Positions 52,660-62,118 of a DNA stretch of 64,000 bases are shown one piece after another. The notes below the pieces were generated by a model. It did no database searches and was not told the DNA's origin. It was given only the letters and a program-made list of their open reading frames with translations. This DNA comes from Bacteroides muris (ex Afrizal et al. 2022). Lineage in GTDB: Bacteria; Bacteroidota; Bacteroidia; Bacteroidales; Bacteroidaceae. Positions within the stretch are counted from its first letter, which is position 1. Each line of letters begins with the position of its first letter. The stretch is taken from contig NZ_SRYZ01000007.1 in assembly GCF_004793475.1 (NCBI RefSeq), forward strand, positions 54,405-118,404, read 5' to 3'. A program made the translations under genes and the position numbers.

Positions 52660-53382
52660 ATGATAGAACTGATTCCCGCTATTGATATTATTGACGGAAA
52701 GTGTGTGCGTCTTTCCCAAGGTGATTATGACAGTAAAAAGGTGTACAACGAAAATCCTGTAGAAGTAGCTCTGGAATTGGAGGCTCATGGCATCCGCAGA
52801 CTTCATGTAGTCGATTTGGACGGTGCGGCTTCCCATCACGTGGTAAACTACCGTATGTTGGAGCAGATTGCTGTGCGCACATCTCTTATTATAGATTTTG
52901 GAGGTGGGGTGAAGAGTGACGAAGATTTGGTAATAGCTTTTGAAAGCGGTGCACAGATGGTGACCGGTGGCAGCATTGCTGTGAAGAACCCCGAATTGTT
53001 CTGCAAGTGGCTGCGGATGTATGGTTCTGAAAAGATTATTCTTGGTGCTGATGTGAAAGAGTCTAAGATTGCTGTCAACGGTTGGAAAGACGAGAGTGGC
53101 TGCGAACTGTTTCCGTTCCTAAAATACTATGTGGAGGAAGGTGTCCGCAAAGTTATCTGTACCGATATTAGTTGCGATGGAATGTTGCAAGGACCATCGT
53201 TGGCGCTGTATAAGGATATATTGGAACAATATCCCGAACTCTACTTGATAGCTAGCGGAGGGGTGAGCTGTGCCGATGACATCCGTCAGTTGGAAGCCGT
53301 GGGTATACCTGCTGTTGTTTTCGGTAAGGCTCTGTACGAAGGTCGCATTACTTTCAAGGAACTGGAAAGCTTTGTTGATTGA
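52660..53382 (+). CDS. hisA: Phosphoribosylformimino-AICAR ribotide isomerase
   Basis: 240 residues, a beta-alpha barrel. The catalytic Asp is in the N-terminal AIDIIDGKCVRL, with the second Asp in the later VICTDISCDGML. Phosphate-binding motifs include DFGGGVKS and IASGGVSCADDI. It isomerises ProFAR to PRFAR, the step before HisF. Length is typical. It lies 20 bases after hisH. Confidence 0.96.
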   Translation: MIELIPAIDIIDGKCVRLSQGDYDSKKVYNENPVEVALELEAHGIRRLHVVDLDGAASHHVVNYRMLEQIAVRTSLIIDFGGGVKSDEDLVIAFESGAQMVTGGSIAVKNPELFCKWLRMYGSEKIILGADVKESKIAVNGWKDESGCELFPFLKYYVEEGVRKVICTDISCDGMLQGPSLALYKDILEQYPELYLIASGGVSCADDIRQLEAVGIPAVVFGKALYEGRITFKELESFVD

Positions 53383-53433
53383 TACTGGATAATTGATAAT
53401 TGGCAATAATAATAACTCATAACTTGAACTGCC

Positions 53434-54189
53434 GTGTTAGCAAAAAGAATCATTTCTTGCCTCGACATTAAGGATGGGCAGACTGTGAAAGGTACTAATT
53501 TTGTGAATCTCCGTCAAGCGGGCAATCCGGTAGAACTGGCGCGTGCTTATAGTGAGCAGGGTGCCGACGAATTGGTGTTTCTTGATATCACTGCCAGCTT
53601 TGAAGGTCGCAAGACTTTCACCGAATTGGTGAAGCGCATTGCCGCGAATATCAGTATTCCTTTTACTGTAGGCGGAGGCATCCATGAATTGGGCGACGTA
53701 GATAGGCTGCTGAATGCAGGTGCCGATAAAATCTCTATCAACTCCTCTGCAATCCGTCGTCCCGGATTGATAGACGAGATTGCAAAGAATTTCGGTTCGC
53801 AGGTGTGTGTGTTGGCTGTCGATGCTAAACAGACAGATAAAGGATGGCGGTGCTACTTGAACGGTGGTCGTGTGGAAACGGATAAGGAATTGTTCGCATG
53901 GACAAAAGAGGCTCAGGAACGTGGTGTAGGCGAGATTTTGTTCACTAGCATGAATCATGACGGTGTCAAGACCGGTTATGCCAATGAAGCGCTTTCCGAC
54001 CTTGCCGACGGATTGTCTATCCCTATCATAGCATCGGGAGGAGCAGGTGCTAAAGAGCATTTCCGTGATGTTTTTTTGAATGGGAAAGCGGATGCTGCCT
54101 TGGCAGCTAGTGTTTTTCACTTCGGAGAAATTAAAATTCCCGAATTAAAATCGTATCTTTGTGCCCAAGGAATTGCGATGAGAAGATAA
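53434..54189 (+). CDS. hisF: Imidazole glycerol phosphate synthase, cyclase subunit
   Basis: 251 residues, a beta-alpha barrel paralogous to HisA, starting with GTG at 53434 ([20 protein letters not shown]). The catalytic Asp is in CLDIKDG and the second in [15 protein letters not shown], with VGGGI and IASGGAG phosphate sites. It pairs with HisH to form IGP from PRFAR and ammonia. It lies 51 bases after hisA. Confidence 0.96.
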   Translation: MLAKRIISCLDIKDGQTVKGTNFVNLRQAGNPVELARAYSEQGADELVFLDITASFEGRKTFTELVKRIAANISIPFTVGGGIHELGDVDRLLNAGADKISINSSAIRRPGLIDEIAKNFGSQVCVLAVDAKQTDKGWRCYLNGGRVETDKELFAWTKEAQERGVGEILFTSMNHDGVKTGYANEALSDLADGLSIPIIASGGAGAKEHFRDVFLNGKADAALAASVFHFGEIKIPELKSYLCAQGIAMRR

Positions 54190-54208
54190 TAACTCATAAC
54201 TTAAAATA

Positions 54209-54817
54209 ATGTTGAATTTTGATAAGATGAACGGACTTGTTCCGGCAATTATACAAGATGCAGATACCGCTAAGGTACTGATGCTTGGCTTCATGAACAA
54301 GGAAGCCTATGAGAAGACGGTAGAAACCGGGAAGGTGACTTTTTTCAGCCGTACCAAGAACCGCCTTTGGACAAAAGGCGAGGAGAGTGGAAATTTTTTG
54401 AATGTGGTTTCCATGAAGGAAGACTGTGACCGGGATACTTTGCTGATTCAGGTACATCCCATGGGGCCGGTTTGCCATATTGGTACGGATACCTGCTGGG
54501 GTGAGAAGAACGAACAGCCCGTAATGTTCTTGAAGTTGCTTCAAGATTTCATTAGCAAGCGTTATGACGAGATGCCTGAAGGTTCCTATACTACCAGCCT
54601 TTTTCAGTCCGGTGTAAACAAAATGGCACAGAAGGTGGGTGAGGAAGCTGTGGAAACAGTCATTGAGGCTTGCAACGGTACAGGTGAACGTCTGATTTAT
54701 GAAGGAGCCGATTTGTTGTATCACCTCATCGTATTGCTTACGTTCAAAGGATATCGTATTGAAGATCTTGTGCGTGAATTGGAGGAACGACACAGTGCGA
54801 CGTGGAAGAAGCACTGA
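54209..54817 (+). CDS. hisI: Bifunctional phosphoribosyl-AMP cyclohydrolase / phosphoribosyl-ATP pyrophosphatase
   Basis: 202 residues. The HisI domain at 1-105 has FMNKEAYEKTVETGKVTFFS and the Cys motif DTCWG with upstream QVHPMGPVCH. The HisE domain at about 110-200 has EGSYTTSLFQSGVNKMAQKV and GEEAVETVIEA, the MazG-like metal-binding helix pair. It catalyses steps two and three of histidine synthesis. It is the HisI-HisE fusion usual in Bacteroidetes, 19 bases after hisF. Confidence 0.96.
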   Translation: MLNFDKMNGLVPAIIQDADTAKVLMLGFMNKEAYEKTVETGKVTFFSRTKNRLWTKGEESGNFLNVVSMKEDCDRDTLLIQVHPMGPVCHIGTDTCWGEKNEQPVMFLKLLQDFISKRYDEMPEGSYTTSLFQSGVNKMAQKVGEEAVETVIEACNGTGERLIYEGADLLYHLIVLLTFKGYRIEDLVRELEERHSATWKKH

Positions 54818-54845
54818 TAATTAATAATTAAAAATTAAACAGGGG

Positions 54846-55547
54846 GTGAGTGAAGCGCTGATAAAATATAAGGACGTAGAGATCCACCAGCAGGAGTTGT
54901 GCGTACTGAACGATGTGAATTTGGAACTTCACAAAGGGGAGTTTGTGTACTTGGTTGGTAAAGTGGGCTCCGGTAAGACGAGCCTGCTCAAGACTTTCTA
55001 TGGCGAACTGGATATTGCATCGGGCGAGGCTGGAGTTTTAGGGTATGACATGCTCCATATTAAGCGTAAGCACATCCCGCAGTTGCGCCGTAAGCTGGGA
55101 ATCATATTTCAGGATTTTCAGTTGCTGACAGATCGTACAGTGTACGATAACCTTGAATTTGTTCTCCGTGCCACCGGTTGGAAGAGTAAAGGAGAGATTA
55201 AGGATAAAATTGAAGAGGTATTGAACTTGGTGGGGATGAGCAATAAAGGATATAAGTTGCCCAATGAACTTTCGGGTGGTGAGCAGCAGCGTATTGTGAT
55301 TGCACGTGCAGTGCTCAACTCGCCAGAGATAATCCTTGCGGATGAACCTACCGGAAACCTAGACTCGGAAACCGGACATTCCATTGCAGAACTTCTGCAC
55401 GGCATCAGTGAGGCCGGTGCATTGGTGGTGATGACCACGCACAATCTGCAATTGTTGCGTGAGTTTCCCGGCAGGGTGTACCGATGCGCAGACCATCTGA
55501 TGACTGATGTTACAGCAGAATACGCCCCTGCAATAACTAATGATTAG
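54846..55547 (+). CDS. ftsE: ABC transporter ATPase, FtsE-like
   Basis: 233 residues, starting with GTG at 54846. Walker A is VGKVGSGKTSL (about 37-47), slightly unlike the usual GPSGAGKS. The signature motif is LSGGEQQRIVIARA, Walker B is IILADEPTGNLD, and the H-loop is MTTHN. The overall sequence and lack of an adjacent transport permease suit FtsE, which with FtsX regulates peptidoglycan hydrolysis at division. The neighbour is lysC rather than ftsX. A MacB- or LolD-type role cannot be fully excluded. Confidence 0.82.
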   Translation: MSEALIKYKDVEIHQQELCVLNDVNLELHKGEFVYLVGKVGSGKTSLLKTFYGELDIASGEAGVLGYDMLHIKRKHIPQLRRKLGIIFQDFQLLTDRTVYDNLEFVLRATGWKSKGEIKDKIEEVLNLVGMSNKGYKLPNELSGGEQQRIVIARAVLNSPEIILADEPTGNLDSETGHSIAELLHGISEAGALVVMTTHNLQLLREFPGRVYRCADHLMTDVTAEYAPAITND

Positions 55548-55669
55548 TAGTTAAGTAGTTTTTCTGACTACTGGTTTTTATAAAGAACATAAATTAATGA
55601 TAAAGCTCCGCAGCTATTGACTTGTAGCTCGTTGCTTGTAACTATAAACTAATTAATACAGGAACGAAA

Positions 55670-56995
55670 ATGAAAGTTTTAAAGTTTGGAGGTACTTCAG
55701 TAGGTTCGGCTCAGCGAATGAAGGAAGTGGCTAAATTGATTACCGATGGTGAACGTAAGATTGTGGTTCTCTCTGCCATGTCGGGTACCACAAACACATT
55801 GGTTGAGATTTCGGATTATCTGTACAAGAAGAATCCGGAAGGTGCCAATGAAATTATCAACAAGCTGGAGAGTAAATATCGCCAGCACATTGATGAACTC
55901 TTTGCGACTCCGGAGTATAAACAGAAAGGTCTGGAACTCATCAAATCTCATTTTGACTATATCCGTTCTTATACCAAAGACCTTTTTACTCTGTTTGAGG
56001 AGAAAGTGGTGTTGGCTGAGGGCGAGTTGATTTCCACCGCCATGATGAACTACTATCTGCAGGAATGTGGTGTGAAGTCTGTGTTGCTTCCGGCTTTAGA
56101 ATATATGCGTACGGATAAGAATGCCGAACCCGATCCGGTCTATATCAAGGATAAACTCCAGATTCAGCTGGAACTGTACTCGGATGCTGAGATTTACATC
56201 ACTCAGGGTTATATCTGTCGCAATGCCTATGGCGAGATAGATAATCTGCAGCGTGGTGGAAGTGACTATACGGCTTCACTGATTGGTGCTGCCATTGACG
56301 CTTCCGAAATCGAGATTTGGACGGATATAGACGGCATGCATAACAACGACCCCCGTATTGTGGATAAGACTGCACCAGTACGTCATTTGCACTTCGAAGA
56401 GGCCGCAGAGTTGGCGTACTTTGGTGCTAAGATTTTGCACCCTACTTGCATTCAGCCTGCCAAGTATGCTAATATTCCTGTCCGCCTGCTCAATACAATG
56501 GACCCTACTGCTCCGGGTACGCTGATTTCCAACGATACAGAGAAGGGTAAGATTAAGGCGGTGGCTGCCAAGGATAATATTACAGCCATCAAGATAAAAT
56601 CCAGCCGGATGTTGCTTGCTCACGGATTTCTGCGTAAGGTTTTTGAGATATTCGAGAGCTACCAGACTTCCATTGATATGATTTGTACCTCAGAAGTGGG
56701 TGTGTCTGTATCTATTGACAATGTGAAGCATCTCAATGAAATTCTGGATGACTTGAAGAAGTATGGCACAGTGACAGTGGACAAGGATATGTGCATCGTC
56801 TGTGTAGTAGGCGACCTCGAATGGGAGAATGTCGGTTTCGAAGCTAAAGCGTTGGATGCCATGCGCGACATACCAGTACGTATGATTTCTTTCGGTGGCA
56901 GTAACTATAATATTTCTTTCCTTATCCGAGAGTGCGACAAGAAAGTAGCGTTGCAGTCACTCAGCAATGCGTTGTTCAACGGAGAAGAACAATAA
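55670..56995 (+). CDS. lysC: Aspartate kinase, monofunctional
   Basis: 441 residues. It starts MKVLKFGGTSVGSAQRMKEV (the AK signature), has a kinase core with DYTASLIGAAIDASEIEIWTDIDGMHNNDPR, and two C-terminal ACT-type segments (VFEIFESYQTSIDMICTSEV; MISFGGSNYNISFLI). It phosphorylates aspartate at the entry to lysine, threonine, methionine and diaminopimelate synthesis. The ACT domains allow feedback by an amino acid. It is followed by a terminator hairpin and lysA. Confidence 0.94.
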   Translation: MKVLKFGGTSVGSAQRMKEVAKLITDGERKIVVLSAMSGTTNTLVEISDYLYKKNPEGANEIINKLESKYRQHIDELFATPEYKQKGLELIKSHFDYIRSYTKDLFTLFEEKVVLAEGELISTAMMNYYLQECGVKSVLLPALEYMRTDKNAEPDPVYIKDKLQIQLELYSDAEIYITQGYICRNAYGEIDNLQRGGSDYTASLIGAAIDASEIEIWTDIDGMHNNDPRIVDKTAPVRHLHFEEAAELAYFGAKILHPTCIQPAKYANIPVRLLNTMDPTAPGTLISNDTEKGKIKAVAAKDNITAIKIKSSRMLLAHGFLRKVFEIFESYQTSIDMICTSEVGVSVSIDNVKHLNEILDDLKKYGTVTVDKDMCIVCVVGDLEWENVGFEAKALDAMRDIPVRMISFGGSNYNISFLIRECDKKVALQSLSNALFNGEEQ

Positions 56996-57014
56996 TAAGA
57001 GAACCGCATAAACC

Positions 57015-57050
57015 AAAGCGCTTTTACTTTGTTGATAAAAGCGCTTTTTT
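57015..57050 (+). terminator. Intrinsic terminator or attenuator between lysC and lysA
   Basis: AAAGCGCTTTTA pairs with TAAAAGCGCTTT (12 bp) around a 9-base loop, followed by T. It sits 24 bases before lysA, and no full TAnnTTTG promoter is seen between it and lysA. Confidence 0.8.
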
Positions 57051-57074
57051 AACTGAACAAGGATTATAAAAGTT

Positions 57075-58235
57075 ATGAAAGGAACATTCCCCATCAATAA
57101 ATTCCGCGAATTGCGTACTCCCTTCTATTACTACGATACAAAGGTTTTGCGTGATACGCTTTCTCATATTCGTACGGAAGTGGCGAAGTATGGTAATTAT
57201 TCAGTGCATTATGCGGTGAAGGCTAATGCCAATCCCAAGGTGCTTGCTATTATCCGCGAGAACTGTTTGGGTGCCGACTGCGTAAGCGGCGGTGAAATCC
57301 GTGCGGCCATTAAGGCTGGTTTTCCTACCGATAAGATTGTTTTTGCCGGGGTCGGTAAGGCTGATTGGGAAATTAATCTGGGATTGGATTATGACATTTT
57401 TTGCTTTAATGTGGAATCTGTTCCCGAATTGGAGATTATTAATGAGCTGGCTGCTGCCAAAGGCAAGATAGCTAACGTAGCTTTTCGTATCAATCCCAAT
57501 GTAGGTGCCCATACTCATGCTAATATTACCACTGGGTTAGCCGAGAATAAGTTCGGTATCAGCATGCAGGATATGAATCACGTGATAGATATGGCGCATG
57601 ATATGAAAAACTTGAGATTCATTGGGTTACACTTTCATATTGGTTCCCAAATATTGGATATGGGGGATTTCGTAGCTTTGTGTAACCGCATCAATGAGTT
57701 GCAGGATAAGCTGGAAGCTCGTCATATCCGTATTGAGCATGTGAATGTAGGGGGAGGATTGGGCATTGATTACGGTCACCCTAACCGTCAGTCGATACCT
57801 GATTTTAAAAGTTATTTCGAGACTTATAACAGTCATCTAAAACTTCGTCCTCACCAGACGCTCCATTTCGAACTGGGACGTGCGGTAGTGGGACAGTGCG
57901 GTTCATTGATTTCGCAGGTGCTTTATGTAAAGCAGGGTACCAATAAGCAGTTTGCTATCTTGGATGCAGGCATGACGGATTTGATTCGTCCGGCACTTTA
58001 CCAAGCGTTTCATAAGATAGAGAATATTACTTCAGATGCACCAGTCCAGACTTATGATGTGGTAGGTCCTATCTGCGAGTCTTCCGATGTATTCGGCAAG
58101 GCCATTGATTTGAATGGTGTGAAACGTGGTGACTTTATTGCCCTCCGTTCGGCAGGTGCTTATGGTGAGATTATGGCTTCAGGTTATAATTGCCGCGAGC
58201 TACCTCAAGGGTATACTTCGGACGAATTGGTATAG
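57075..58235 (+). CDS. lysA: Diaminopimelate decarboxylase
   Basis: 386 residues, a PLP-dependent fold-type III enzyme. The PLP lysine is K49 in VHYAVKANANPKVL. NVGGGLGIDYG is the phosphate-binding loop, and the catalytic Cys is in VGPICESSDVF. It decarboxylates meso-diaminopimelate to lysine. It is on the same strand as lysC, linking first and last steps of lysine synthesis. The unusual terminator between them suggests that the two are not always transcribed together. Confidence 0.94.
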   Translation: MKGTFPINKFRELRTPFYYYDTKVLRDTLSHIRTEVAKYGNYSVHYAVKANANPKVLAIIRENCLGADCVSGGEIRAAIKAGFPTDKIVFAGVGKADWEINLGLDYDIFCFNVESVPELEIINELAAAKGKIANVAFRINPNVGAHTHANITTGLAENKFGISMQDMNHVIDMAHDMKNLRFIGLHFHIGSQILDMGDFVALCNRINELQDKLEARHIRIEHVNVGGGLGIDYGHPNRQSIPDFKSYFETYNSHLKLRPHQTLHFELGRAVVGQCGSLISQVLYVKQGTNKQFAILDAGMTDLIRPALYQAFHKIENITSDAPVQTYDVVGPICESSDVFGKAIDLNGVKRGDFIALRSAGAYGEIMASGYNCRELPQGYTSDELV

Positions 58236-58342
58236 ATAGGTTAAAGGCGTGTGTCATAGTTGATGAGATATTTATCCTATACTATGTGTACTGTTTTTAT
58301 ATAAAAAATGTTATTGTGTGAACAACTTTTAAGGTTTCTTGT

Positions 58343-58350
58343 TATTTTTG
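58343..58350 (+). promoter_or_regulatory. -7 promoter element of ferritin
   Basis: TATTTTTG, 30 bases before the ATG at 58380. No good TTTG -33 is seen. Confidence 0.45.
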
Positions 58351-58379
58351 TAATGATTTCAATTTAAATAAATACGATT

Positions 58380-58862
58380 ATGATTACAGAAAAATTACAG
58401 AATGCAATTAATGAGCAGATTACAGCCGAAATGTGGTCTTCCAACCTTTATTTGGCAATGTCCTTCTATATGGAAAAAGAAGGTTACAATGGTATGGCTT
58501 GCTGGTTGAAGAAACAAGCTTCTGAAGAAAAAGCTCATGCTTGCGAAATGGCTTCTTATATTATCAAGCGTGGCGGTAAGGCTAAATTGGATAAGATTGA
58601 TGTTGTTCCCAATGATTTTGGTACTCCGTTGGAAGTGTTCGAGCAGGTTTATGAACACGAATGCCGTGTTTCAAAGATGATTGATACATTGGTGGATGTC
58701 GCTGCTGCAGAAAAAGATAAGGCTACACAAGACTTCCTTTGGGGATTCGTACGTGAGCAGGTAGAAGAAGAAGCTACTGCTGCTGGCATTGTGGATATGA
58801 TGAAGAAAGCTGGTACTAACGGAATCTTCTTTGTTGATGTGAAGTTGGGAGAACGCAAATAA
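58380..58862 (+). CDS. ftnA: Bacterial non-haem ferritin
   Basis: 160 residues. The four-helix ferritin fold has ferroxidase residues in QITAEMWSSNLYLAMSFYME (Glu17 region), KKQASEEKAHACEMASYIIK (Glu/His) and QVEEEATAAGIVDMMKKAG. It oxidises and stores iron in a 24-mer. Iron acquisition genes feoAB and the xus-like operon are in the same window but are separate transcription units. Ends with a strong terminator. Confidence 0.96.
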   Translation: MITEKLQNAINEQITAEMWSSNLYLAMSFYMEKEGYNGMACWLKKQASEEKAHACEMASYIIKRGGKAKLDKIDVVPNDFGTPLEVFEQVYEHECRVSKMIDTLVDVAAAEKDKATQDFLWGFVREQVEEEATAAGIVDMMKKAGTNGIFFVDVKLGERK

Positions 58863-58872
58863 GAAATGACAA

Positions 58873-58908
58873 AAAAAATCCCGCGACTGATTAGTCGCGG
58901 GATTTTTT
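58873..58908 (+). terminator. Terminator of ferritin
   Basis: AAAAAATCCCGCGACT pairs with AGTCGCGGGATTTTTT around GATT, a perfect 16-bp stem. It could also stop the converging kbl gene. Confidence 0.92.
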
Positions 58909-58960
58909 GTTTAGTTATGAGTTATTTGCTTGCAACATACAAAAAACATCAATAAATAAC

Positions 58961-60148
58961 TCATTTCAGTATTCCGAGCTCTTTCCCTACCTTAATAAAT
59001 GCAGCAATACATTTGTCCAGATGTTCCTTTTCATGTCCAGCAGAGATTTGTACGCGGATGCGTGCCTGGTCTTTGGGAACTACGGGATAGTAGAAGCCGG
59101 TGACGTAGATGCCTTCTTCCTGCATGCGGGCAGCATAAATTTGGGAAAGTTTGGCATCATATAGCATGACGGCACAGATGGCACTTTGTGTCGGTTTGAT
59201 GTCAAAACCGGCAGCAGTCATCTTGTCGCGGAAATAATTCACGTTTTCTACTAGTTTATTATGAAGTGTATTGTTCTCTTTCAGCATTTTGAATACTTCG
59301 AGGCTGGCACCGATAATACCCGGAGCCAATGAGTTGGAGAAGAGATACGGACGGCTACGTTGGCGCAATAAATCGATAATTTCCTTGCGTCCGGTAGTGA
59401 ATCCGCCCAAAGCACCGCCAAAAGCTTTGCCCAAAGTACCAGTATAAATGTCTACACGTCCATAGGTGCCGTATTGCTCACTCACACCATGTCCTGTGGG
59501 GCCTACCACACCGGCAGAGTGTGATTCATCCACCATGACTAGTGCGTCATATTTCTCGGCAAGGTCACAAATCTGGTCCATCGGAGCAACGTTGCCGTCC
59601 ATGGAGAATACTCCGTCTGTAACAACGATGCGGAAACGCTGTGCCTGGGCTTCTTGCAGGCATCTTTCCAGGTCGGCCATATCGGCATTGGCATAGCGAT
59701 AGCGTTTGGCTTTGCAGAGACGCACGCCGTCAATGATGGAAGCATGGTTCAGGGAGTCCGAGATGATGGCGTCTTCTTCGGTGAAGAGGGGCTCGAACAC
59801 ACCACCATTGGCGTCGAAACAAGCGGCATAAAGAATGGTGTCTTCAGTTTTGAAGTAGTCGGAGATGGCTGCTTCCAGTTCCTTATGGATGTCCTGCGTT
59901 CCGCAGATGAAGCGTACGGATGACATGCCGTATCCACGGCGTTCCATAATTTTCTGAGCGGCGGCAATCAGCCGCGGGTGGTTGGACAGTCCCAAGTAAT
60001 TGTTGGCACAGAAGTTTAATACTTCTTTGCCTTTTACGGTGATAGCAGCTTGTTGTGCATTCTCAATCAGTCGTTCCTCCTTGTAGAGTCCGGCTTCTTT
60101 TATTTCAGCAAGAGTTTTGCTGAGATGGTCTTTCATTTTACCGTACAT
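58961..60148 (-). CDS. kbl: Glycine C-acetyltransferase (2-amino-3-ketobutyrate CoA ligase)
   Basis: 395 residues, alpha-oxoamine synthase family. The PLP lysine is in IYTGTLGKAFGGALGGF, with the upstream DESHSAGVVGPTGHG holding the Asp and His that contact PLP. It cleaves 2-amino-3-ketobutyrate to glycine and acetyl-CoA. The threonine 3-dehydrogenase gene that makes this substrate lies divergent 144 bases away. Together they form a complete threonine-to-glycine pathway. Confidence 0.93.
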   Translation of the reverse strand: MYGKMKDHLSKTLAEIKEAGLYKEERLIENAQQAAITVKGKEVLNFCANNYLGLSNHPRLIAAAQKIMERRGYGMSSVRFICGTQDIHKELEAAISDYFKTEDTILYAACFDANGGVFEPLFTEEDAIISDSLNHASIIDGVRLCKAKRYRYANADMADLERCLQEAQAQRFRIVVTDGVFSMDGNVAPMDQICDLAEKYDALVMVDESHSAGVVGPTGHGVSEQYGTYGRVDIYTGTLGKAFGGALGGFTTGRKEIIDLLRQRSRPYLFSNSLAPGIIGASLEVFKMLKENNTLHNKLVENVNYFRDKMTAAGFDIKPTQSAICAVMLYDAKLSQIYAARMQEEGIYVTGFYYPVVPKDQARIRVQISAGHEKEHLDKCIAAFIKVGKELGILK

Positions 60149-60246
60149 AGCATTTTATTTTTTAGGTAATACATTTTTTCTACAAAGAACATCATTTTCT
60201 TGGAATAAACAATAACAATATGGCAGAAATATGAAAAAAAAGTTTG

Positions 60247-60254
60247 TATATTTG
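60247..60254 (+). promoter_or_regulatory. -7 promoter element of the threonine dehydrogenase
   Basis: TATATTTG, 39 bases before the ATG at 60293. Confidence 0.5.
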
Positions 60255-60292
60255 CAGCATTTATAATAACAAAACCTTATAAATAACTCGTT

Positions 60293-61249
60293 ATGAAGAA
60301 TATTTTGGTAATTGGAGCTACTGGGCAAATTGGATCGGAACTCACGCTGGAGTTGCGTAAACGTTATGGAGACGATCATGTTGTAGCCGGATACATTCCG
60401 AGTGCTATGCCCAAGGGAGAATTGAAAGCATCTGGTCCTTCGGCCATTGCCGACGTGACAGACCGTCAGTCAATCGAGGTGGTGGTGCGTCAGTTTAAGA
60501 TTGATACAATCTACAATTTGGCAGCTTTGCTATCGGTAGTTGCCGAAAGCCGTCCGGCTATGGCTTGGAAAATCGGTATCGACGGATTGTGGAATGTGCT
60601 GGAAGTGGCGCGCGAGTACAATTGTGCAGTGTTTACCCCGAGTTCCATCGGTTCATTTGGTGAAGCTACACCTCACGTGAAGACACCGCAAGACACTATT
60701 CAGCGTCCGCGTACTATGTATGGCGTGACAAAAGTGACGACTGAATTGTTGAGTGACTATTACTATACAAAATATGGTGTAGATACACGCTCGGTACGTT
60801 TTCCGGGAATCATTTCGAACGTGACTCCTCCGGGTGGCGGCACTACGGATTATGCAGTAGATATTTTCTACTCTGCTGTGAAGGGAGATAAATTCGTATG
60901 TCCGGTGAAGGCTGGTACCTATATGGATATGATGTATATGCCCGATGCGCTGAATGCAGCCATCTCGCTGATGGAAGCTGCACCAGCAAGGCTGAAGCAC
61001 CGTAATGCCTTCAACATCGCTTCCATGAGTTTTGACCCGGAGCAGATTTATCAGGAAATTAAGAAGCATGTGCCCGGTTTTGAAATGGTATACGAGATTG
61101 ATCCGTTGAAGCAGGCTATTGCTGACAGTTGGCCCGATTCTTTGGATGATTCTTGTGCACGCGAGGAATGGGACTGGATGCCGCAGTATGATTTGGAATC
61201 TATGACTGTAGATATGCTTGAGAAGTTGAAGGCTAAATTAAACAAGTGA
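60293..61249 (+). CDS. tdh: NAD-dependent epimerase-type L-threonine 3-dehydrogenase
   Basis: 318 residues, extended short-chain dehydrogenase fold. The nucleotide-binding loop is IGATGQIGSELTLEL near the N-terminus, the catalytic motif is YGVTKVTTELL (Tyr and Lys), and GIISNVTPPGGGTTDYAV is the substrate segment typical of the threonine dehydrogenase subgroup. It oxidises threonine to 2-amino-3-ketobutyrate, the Kbl substrate. It is unrelated to the zinc-type E. coli Tdh. The divergent kbl gene supports the assignment. The DUF4348 gene follows 20 bases later. Confidence 0.85.
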   Translation: MKNILVIGATGQIGSELTLELRKRYGDDHVVAGYIPSAMPKGELKASGPSAIADVTDRQSIEVVVRQFKIDTIYNLAALLSVVAESRPAMAWKIGIDGLWNVLEVAREYNCAVFTPSSIGSFGEATPHVKTPQDTIQRPRTMYGVTKVTTELLSDYYYTKYGVDTRSVRFPGIISNVTPPGGGTTDYAVDIFYSAVKGDKFVCPVKAGTYMDMMYMPDALNAAISLMEAAPARLKHRNAFNIASMSFDPEQIYQEIKKHVPGFEMVYEIDPLKQAIADSWPDSLDDSCAREEWDWMPQYDLESMTVDMLEKLKAKLNK

Positions 61250-61269
61250 TCGTAAGTGGTCTGCAACGA

Positions 61270-62118
61270 ATGAAAAAACTTTTATTGGGATTCTTGTTAT
61301 TCGCCTTTTTGGTTTCGTGCGGAAACAAAAAGGCGAAAATGAATCCCTTTATTACCATTACGGAAATGGTAGATTCGGTCGGTCAAAAGGCCGATACGCT
61401 GCAGGAAGCAGAAGTGGAGGAAGAACTGAAGCCAATGGAAGCAGACGAGCTGTTTGATGACTTTGTCTTCAATTATGCTTCGGATGATGTTCTTCAAAAG
61501 CAAAGGACAGTATTTCCTTTACCCTATTATAATCGTGATACTCCGTCGAAAATAGAGGAAAATTTTTGGAAGCACGATTATCTTTTTGCTAAGCAGAACT
61601 ATTACACCTTGCTTTTTGATAAGGAAGAGGATATGGACATGGTGGGCGATACTACTCTGACATCGGTACAAGTGGAGTGGATTTTCTTGAAAACGCGTGT
61701 GATGAAGCGTTATTATTTTGAGAAGAAGCGGGGAATGTGGATGCTCGAGGCCATCAATTTGCGCGAGATGGAGAAAGATGAAAATGAAGACTTCGTGGAA
61801 TTCTATACCCATTTTGTGACGGACAGTGTATATCAGAGCAAGCATATCAGCCATCCGCTACAATTCATCACCATAGATCCTGATGATGAGTTCTCTATCT
61901 TAGAAACTACCTTGGATGTAGAACAGTGGTACGCTTTCCGTCCGATAATGCCTACCGACAGATTGTCTAATATCAATTATGGACAGAAGAATGAGGATTT
62001 GTCAGATACCAAAATATTGAAGGTGAATGGTATAGGAAACGGATACTCCAATATCTTTTATTTTCGCAAACGGACTAAGGGATGGGAGCTGTACAAGTAT
62101 GAAGACACAAGCATTTAA
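61270..62118 (+). CDS. DUF4348 lipoprotein
   Basis: 282 residues from the ATG at 61270, [17 protein letters not shown] with a clear lipobox Cys17. An acidic stretch ([16 protein letters not shown]) is followed by a DUF4348-like domain of about 200 residues ([40 protein letters not shown]). Function unknown; probably an inner- or outer-membrane-attached lipoprotein. Its last 20 bases overlap murB, so the two are linked in translation. Confidence 0.78.
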   Translation: MKKLLLGFLLFAFLVSCGNKKAKMNPFITITEMVDSVGQKADTLQEAEVEEELKPMEADELFDDFVFNYASDDVLQKQRTVFPLPYYNRDTPSKIEENFWKHDYLFAKQNYYTLLFDKEEDMDMVGDTTLTSVQVEWIFLKTRVMKRYYFEKKRGMWMLEAINLREMEKDENEDFVEFYTHFVTDSVYQSKHISHPLQFITIDPDDEFSILETTLDVEQWYAFRPIMPTDRLSNINYGQKNEDLSDTKILKVNGIGNGYSNIFYFRKRTKGWELYKYEDTSI

